Assembly (NCBI GenBank): GCA_964036275.1
Contig: OZ038433.1
Coordinates: 28,131,485-28,195,484, forward strand
DNA from: Litoditis marina
Lineage: Eukaryota; Nematoda; Chromadorea; Rhabditida; Rhabditidae
Reading direction: 5' to 3'
Length of the DNA: 64,000 bases
This document shows positions 57,134 to 64,000 of this stretch, piece after piece (position 1 is the stretch's first letter; each line of letters opens with the position of its first letter). A program made the position numbers and the translations under genes. The notes beneath the pieces are model-generated. The model was not told the DNA's origin. It ran no database searches and worked only from the letters and a program-made list of their open reading frames with translations.

Positions 57134-59663
57134 AATCAGTGAATCAGATCTTAGAAAAGGTGTACATACAGAACCCAGTAAAGTTGTCCGAAGAGCCAGA
57201 GAAAATCGTAAAACGGGCCACTTTACGCCGAAAACGAGAGCGTTTATCTAATTTTGATGGGAAAGCATCAATTTTTCGCGTTTCAAAGTTTCAATCCAAA
57301 AACAGAATATTTCTTGTCGATTAAACTTCACTGTTGTATGTCTACACATGAATGGTTCAGAATAAAATTGCACCGCGTTTCGAATCTAAATTTCAAAAAA
57401 ATACAAGAAAATTAACTATTAAATTGTATATCATTTAATTCAAAATGATAGAGGATGGATTGTGACTATACTACAGGAATGAATACGCACAAATATCAAT
57501 GCTTCATGCATTGACTTTATACTTGTCGATAATTTTGGAAAAGCCTTTGTTTTTCTCTTTGATTTACCGGCAAGAACCTGGTTTTTAAATAAGAATCGAA
57601 TTTTGAATTTATTCAAAGTAATTCTGAGAGGAACCAACAATGAAAATCAACCTCACTCACTATTGTCGGAAGTCTTTGGGTCACATTATAATAATGATTA
57701 TGTTTTTTTTGGGCCAAGGGTCGTTTGTACTACGAAATCTGCAATTACGAATAAAGTTATCAAATTTCTATCCCTATTTGTAAACTCGCTCATTATTCGG
57801 AACATTAGTAGCATGAACAGCCGGAAAAATTCGAAAAAAAAATAACCAAATCAGATGCGAAAACTGAGAAAGTCATTTATTTTCATATAAAATCATGATT
57901 TACTCTTTTTTCAAACAAATTTACCCCTTTTCAATAGTCACAGCTCGTTCCTGGTTCACCAAACGTTTTTTGCAGCAAATGAAAGTGAGTTTGTCATTTT
58001 TCCATGCCGATTTCTATCGGAATTCACTCAACTGGAGCACAAATGAGCAAAAATGACGTGTTCGAATAGCCCATTGAGTGAAGTGTTTATATTTTCTGAT
58101 AAAAACCGAAGAACAAACTAAATCAACAAAGAAAAACCATCAAGAGAGATTAAAAGCAAATTAAAACCAACTTTCATTAATACAGTCCTCTCCCACTCTG
58201 TGACCACTCTCATAGAACTATCCTGTAAACAAAACAACTGTTATAAAAACATAAATATATAGAATAACAATTTAAAAAAAAGAAAATATGAATTATTGAA
58301 AAATTTAGGCCGGCAGATCGATCGGAAGTACATGAAAACGGCTAGCGTAAAAACCGGGCGTCGTCATTTGGCGCCGAGCGGAGGCTAAAAATGATGCAAT
58401 ACTAATAAAGTTTACAACTTACAACAAAACCATTCTCGCTGTGTTTCACGGTTAACAGTGATTATGTAACATTACATATACGTCTAGGTTTAAAGGAGGA
58501 CTGAAAGGAATGTGGAAACTCAGTTCGGTCAGTTCGCGCACTTCATTGCAAATGAGGCAGACGCAGACGACCAGGACCGGCTCAATCAATAATGTCGGGC
58601 AGGCAATCAGACTCAAAATTCTTCCTCGAATGTTATTCGTTTTCTTTTCTAATTTCATTTATTATTTAAAGTTTGTTTTATGTTTTATGTATGTTTCAGT
58701 TCTAAGTATGTTGAAAGACGTTCAGAATCTTGTTGCGCCCAATGAAAAACATGTGCCTAACGTTAACCGGCAGACTTTTAATTTTCAATGTTGGTTTTTT
58801 GGAAGATAGTTTCCGGGAAATTGGTTAGTTTGGGTTGTCTTCGTTCGAGAAAATGAATTGTCAGCATGTTTTAGTCCATTATCTTTTTATGAGAAGTCGC
58901 TGTTGGGGTTTGGTATTTATCAAAATTCAATCAGCTTTTCAAACTCTGCTGCACATGATATTTTTTCTGGTTTTGCTCATTTACTCCGTTCGTAGTTATT
59001 GTTGAAAAGTAGTGATTCTAGCCAAGTTTTTAGGTTCAAGACCAGGAAGAGCGTCAATTTGGTATTTTGTGGATTGCCCCTTCCTTACATTCAATCGAAG
59101 TACCTCTCCACTTTTCCGCCTGCTACTCTCTCGGGTTTGTATACGAAGTTTTTCTTCTTTCTGCTTAGTAAAATATGATGATCATTCCAGAAAATAGGAA
59201 AAAATATAAAATTTTCATATTTTGCTCGTGAACTCAGCAAACCAGTCAGCAGTCCCCTCCCTCCCATCCGACTACTAAATAATATATCTTCTGGAAGGAA
59301 TATTGTTTTTATTGAGAAAAATATCTCTTGTGGACAACTTTGTCGAAGACAAGTGATAAGCAGGAAACAGGTTATTATGTAGATCTCAATAGAACCGTAG
59401 TTATGTATACAAAAGTCTATCATTTTACTTTTGAAGTATGTCCTCACTCCAAACGGATAGACGAATTCAATAAGAAACAAATCACGCCCATCGCTTCACT
59501 CTGCGCGTGATAATGTGGTTGAGGATCTATATTTTTTCCGTTTAGTTGGTAGTTCCGTATGTCAGACTCAGATTATTTCGCAGTGCTGTGAATTGTAATG
59601 CTGAATAAACATACTGGTTACTGACCATACTCACCTATTCGTAGTTCGTAGGTTCAGTGTTGT
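57134..59663. other. No recognisable gene or repeat
   Basis: AT-rich sequence with only short frames. A 69-codon plus frame at 57,115-57,324 with KRATLRRKRERLSNF is basic but matches no family I know. Nothing else is supported. This may be host intergenic DNA. Confidence 0.5.
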
Positions 59664-62600
59664 AATCGCGCGCAACGCGAAGCGCTGTGCGAGATTTGTC
59701 TTTGGTCCGGCTAATGCGCGCTTTCGTTTTTTTAGTTTCTACTCAAAAAGGCTGAAATTTGCAAAACAAAGTTTTTATTGATGTACTTGTTTTCTATAGC
59801 TAATTCCCTAACCGTGACAAGAAAAGTAAACCCAGTTTAAGGGTTTCTACTTAACCGATTTCGTTGAAAATTGTGGAAAACATGTGATACCTACTCAAAC
59901 ACTCGCGGAGCAAAAAAAAAATCAAGAAAAAATTGTTTTAATCAAAGTTATAGACATTTATTGGAAAGTGTCTGCGTCTCTCCATTTAGCACGCTCTCTC
60001 ACTCTCTCTGTCCGGTCGACAACTCAAACTGTATTGTAACTTAGAGTAACAATTACCGATTTGCTCGAAAATTGAAATATGATGCCATCGTGACTTTTAT
60101 TTGAGTATGAAGTATTCTATTCCTGACGTCCTTCAGGATTCTGGAGACCGGATGCCGTCATTTTTGAAAAGTGCAAAGTTGACGTCACATATATTTTCAA
60201 ATGATGGTAATATCTTAGAAAGGATCAATTAACGGAGAAACTCAATCTAAAAGTGACGTATTCTGAGATTCTGGAGACCAGATGACGTCATTTTTGAAAA
60301 GTGCAAAGTTGACGTCACATATATTTTTAAACGATGGTAATATCTTAGAAAGGGTCAATTAACGGTGAAACTCAATCTGAGAGTGATGTATTCTGGGATT
60401 CTGGAGACCAGATGACGTCGATTCTGAAAAGTGCAAAGTTGACGTCACATATATTTTTAAACGATGGTAATATCTTAGAAAAGGTCAATTAACGGTGAAA
60501 CTCAGTCTGAGAGTGATGTATTCTGGGATTCTGGAGACCAGATGACGTCGATTTTGAAAAGTGCAAAGTTGACGTCACATATATTTTTAAACGATGGTAA
60601 TAACTTAGAAAGGGTCAATTAACGGTGAAACTCAGTCTGAGAGTGATGTATTCTGGGATTCTGGAGACCAGATGACGTCGATTTTGAAAAGTGCAAAGTT
60701 GACGTCACATATATTTTTAAACGATGGTAATATCTTAGAAAGGGTCAATTAACGGCGAAACTCAATCTGAGAGTGATGTATTCTGGGATTCTGGAGACCA
60801 GATGACGTCGATTTTGAAAAGTGCAAAGTTGACGTCACATATATTTTTAAACGATGGTAATATCTTAGAAAGGGTCAATTAACGGCGAAACTCAATCTGA
60901 GAGTGATGTATTCTGGGATTCTGGAGACCAGATGACGTCGATTTTGAAAAGTGCAAAGTTGACGTCACATATATTTTTAAACGATGGTAATATCTTAGAA
61001 AGGGTCAATTAACGGCGAAACTCAATCTGAGAGTGATGTATTCTGGGATTCTGGAGACCAGATGACGTCGATTTTGAAAAGTGCAAAGTTGACGTCACAT
61101 ATATTTTTAAACGATGGTAATATCTTAGAAAGGGTCAATTAACGGCGAAACTCAATCTGAGAGTGATGTATTCTGGGATTCTGGAGACCAGATGACGTCG
61201 ATTTTGAAAAGTGCAAAGTTGACGTCACATATATTTTTAAACGATGGTAATATCTTAGAAAGGGTCAATTAACGGTGAAACTCAGTCTGAGAGTGATGTA
61301 TTCTGGGATTCTGGAGACCAGATGACGTCGATTTTGAAAAGTGCAAAGTTGACGTCACATATATTTTTAAACGATGGTAATATCTTAGAAAAGGTCAATT
61401 AACGGCGAAACTCAATCTGAGAGTGATGTATTCTGGGATTCTGGAGACCAGATGACGTCGATTTTGAAAAGTGCAAAGTTGACGTCACATATATTTTTAA
61501 ACGATGGTAATATCTTAGAAAGGGTCAATTAACGGTGAAACTCAATCTGAGAGTGATGTATTCTGGGATTCTGGAGACCAGATGACGTCGATTTTGAAAA
61601 GTGCAAAGTTGACGTCACATATATTTTTAATCGATGGTAATATCTTAGAAAGGGTCAATTAACGGTGAAACTCAGTCTGAGAGTGATGTATTCTGGGATT
61701 CTGGAGACCAGATAACGTCGATTTTGAAAAGTGCAAAGTTGACGTCACATATATTTTTAAACGATGGTAATATCTTAGAAAGGGTTAATTAACGGCGAAA
61801 CTCAATCTGAGAGTGATGTATTCTGGGATTCTGGAGACCAGATGACGTCGATTTTGAAAAGTGCAAAGTTGACGTCACATATATTTTTAAACGATGGTAA
61901 TATCTTAGAAAGGGTTAATTAACGGCGAAACTCAATCTGAGAGTGATGTATTCTGGGATTCTGGAGACCAGATGACGTCGATTTTGAAAAGTGCAAAGTT
62001 GACGTCACATATATTTTTAAACGATGGTAATATCTTAGAAAGGGTCAATTAACGGTGAAACTCAGTCTGAGAGTGATGTATTCTGGGATTCTGGAGACCA
62101 GATGACGTCGATTTTGAAAAGTGCAAAGTTGACGTCACATATATTTTTAAACGATGGTAATATCTTAGAAAGGGTCAATAAACGGTGAAACTCAGTCTGA
62201 GAGTGATGTATTCTGGGATTCTGGAGACCAGATGACGTCGATTTTGAAAAGTGCAAAGTTGACGTCACATATATTTTTAAACGATGGTAATATCTTAGAA
62301 AGGGTCAATTAACGGTGAAACTCAGTCTGAGAGTGATGTATTCTGGGATTCTGGAGACCAGATGACGTCGATTTTGAAAAGTGCAAAGTTGACGTCACAT
62401 ATATTTTTAAACGATGGTAATATCTTAGAAAGGGTCAATTAACGGTGAAACGAAATCTGAGAGTGATGTATTCTGGGATTCTGGAGACCAGATGACGTCG
62501 ATTTTGAAAAGTGCAAAGTTGACGTCACATATATTTTTAATCGATGGTAATATCTTAGAAAGGGTCAATTAACGGTGAAACTCAATCTGAGAGTGATGTA

Positions 62601-64000
62601 TTCTGGGATTCTGGAGACCAGATGACGTCGATTTTGAAAAGTGCAAAGTTGACGTCACATATATTTTTAATCGATGGTAATATCTTAGAAAGGGTCAATT
62701 AACGGTGAAACTCAATCTGAGAGTGATGTATTCTGGGATTCTGGAGACCAGATGACGTCGATTTTGAAAAGTGCAAAGTTGACGTCACATATATTTTTAA
62801 TCGATGGTAATATTTTAGAAAGGGTCAATTAACGGTGAAACTCAATCTGAGAGTGATGTATTCTGGGATTCTGGAGACCAGATGACGTCGATTTTGAAAA
62901 GTGCAAAGTTGACGTCACATATATTTTTAAACGATGGTAATATCTTAGAAAGGGTCAATTAACGGTGAAACTCAATCTGAGAGTGATGTATTCTGGGATT
63001 CTGGAGACCAGATGACGTCGATTTTGAAAAGTGCAAAGTTGACGTCACATATATTTTTAATCGATGGTAATATCTTAGAAAGGGTCAATTAACGGTGAAA
63101 CTCAGTCTGAGAGTGATGTATTCTGGGATTCTGGAGACCAGATAACGTCGATTTTGAAAAGTGCAAAGTTGACGTCACATATATTTTTAAACGATGGTAA
63201 TATCTTAGAAAGGGTTAATTAACGGCGAAACTCAATCTGAGAGTGATGTATTCTGGGATTCTGGAGACCAGATGACGTCGATTTTGAAAAGTGCAAAGTT
63301 GACGTCACATATATTTTTAAACGATGGTAATATCTTAGAAAGGGTCAATTAACGGTGAAACTCAGTCTGAGAGTGATGTATTCTGGGATTCTGGAGACCA
63401 GATGACGTCGATTTTGAAAAGTGCAAAGTTGACGTCACATATATTTTTAAACGATGGTAATATCTTAGAAAGGGTCAATAAACGGTGAAACTCAGTCTGA
63501 GAGTGATGTATTCTGAGATTCTGGAGACCAGATGACGTCGATTTTGAAAAGTGCAAAGTTGACGTCACATATATTTTTAAACGATGGTAATATCTTAGAA
63601 AGGGTCAATTAACGGTGAAACTCAGTCTGAGAGTGATGTATTCTGGGATTCTGGAGACCAGATGACGTCGATTTTGAAAAGTGCAAAGTTGACGTCACAT
63701 ATATTTTTAAACGATGGTAATATCTTAGAAAGGGTCAATTAACGGTGAAACTCAATCTGAGAGTGATGTATTCTGGAATTCTGGAGACCAGATGACGTCG
63801 ATTTTGAAAAGTGCAAAGTTGACGTCACATATATTTTTAAACGATGGTAATATCTTAGAAAGGGTCAATTAACGGTGAAACTCAATCTGAGAGTAATGTA
63901 TTCTGGGATTCTGGAGACCTGATGACCTCGATTTTGAAAAGTGCAAAGTTGACGTCACATATATTTTTAAACGATGGTAATATCTTAGAAAGGGTCAATT
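59664..64000. mobile_element. Satellite B element, copy 2 (runs off window)
   Basis: It starts with the gcgcaacgc gaa gcgctgtgc hairpin and the same leader as 34,382-34,900, then about 30 highly uniform 130-bp units from about 60,120 to the window end. Units read gatgacgtcgattttgaaaa, gtgcaaagttgacgtcacat, atttttaaacgatggtaata, then tcttagaaagggtcaatt and onward. The low divergence compared with copy 1 indicates recent expansion. The first two units are more diverged, as at an array edge. Minus-strand frames are satellite-derived. Confidence 0.85.

Overview
This is repeat-dense eukaryotic DNA, most likely from a nematode and plausibly Caenorhabditis. The reasons are compact introns ending in TTTTCAG or similar, GTAAGT/GTGAGT donors, an intron-rich Rep/helicase Helitron, 130-bp satellites, many small inverted-repeat elements, and fragments of nematode-like families. 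The species cannot be fixed from the sequence alone.

Region 1 (1-16,752) is a head-to-tail run of rolling-circle transposons (Helitrons). Three short minisatellite-bearing elements end at 1,010, 2,172 and 2,717. They are followed by an 11.9-kb autonomous-type Helitron (2,718-14,600) and then a 2.1-kb element (14,601-16,752). The Helitron gene can be read through about 20 exons: an N-terminal array of amplified 69-bp exons, a zinc-finger-like segment, the HUH Rep domain and a Pif1-type helicase. It is dead. It has an in-frame stop beside the HUH motif, a second stop before the catalytic-tyrosine segment, an LTR-like insertion, and a 721-bp hAT-like element with a perfect 8-bp target duplication inside the helicase exon.

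Region 2 (16,937-39,093, minus strand) is the main host gene, an exostosin-like (GT47-type) glycosyltransferase. Its exons are scattered over 22 kb. Intron phases agree at every junction I could define, including across one 15.8-kb intron (17,284-33,112). That intron holds tandem Helitrons with 130-bp satellite arrays. Another intron holds a second 130-bp satellite family, a foldback element and a tRNA-derived sequence.

Region 3 (39,489-52,700) is a mosaic: a 2.2-kb long-inverted-repeat element with a nested Harbinger-like MITE, acyltransferase (SGNH-type) gene fragments, more Helitrons, and two copies of a 948-bp inverted-repeat element carrying two divergent tRNA-like promoters.

Region 4 (52,834-57,130) is a decayed gypsy-like LTR retrotransposon (3' LTR, protease, zinc knuckles, gag pieces) beside a 5'-truncated, frameshifted LINE reverse transcriptase, both on the minus strand. 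From 57,134 to 59,660 nothing is recognisable. From 59,665 to the window end lies a second copy of the 130-bp satellite B element, which runs past the edge.

There is no operon-like functional cooperation. The story is one host gene embedded in, and split by, several generations of nested transposons.
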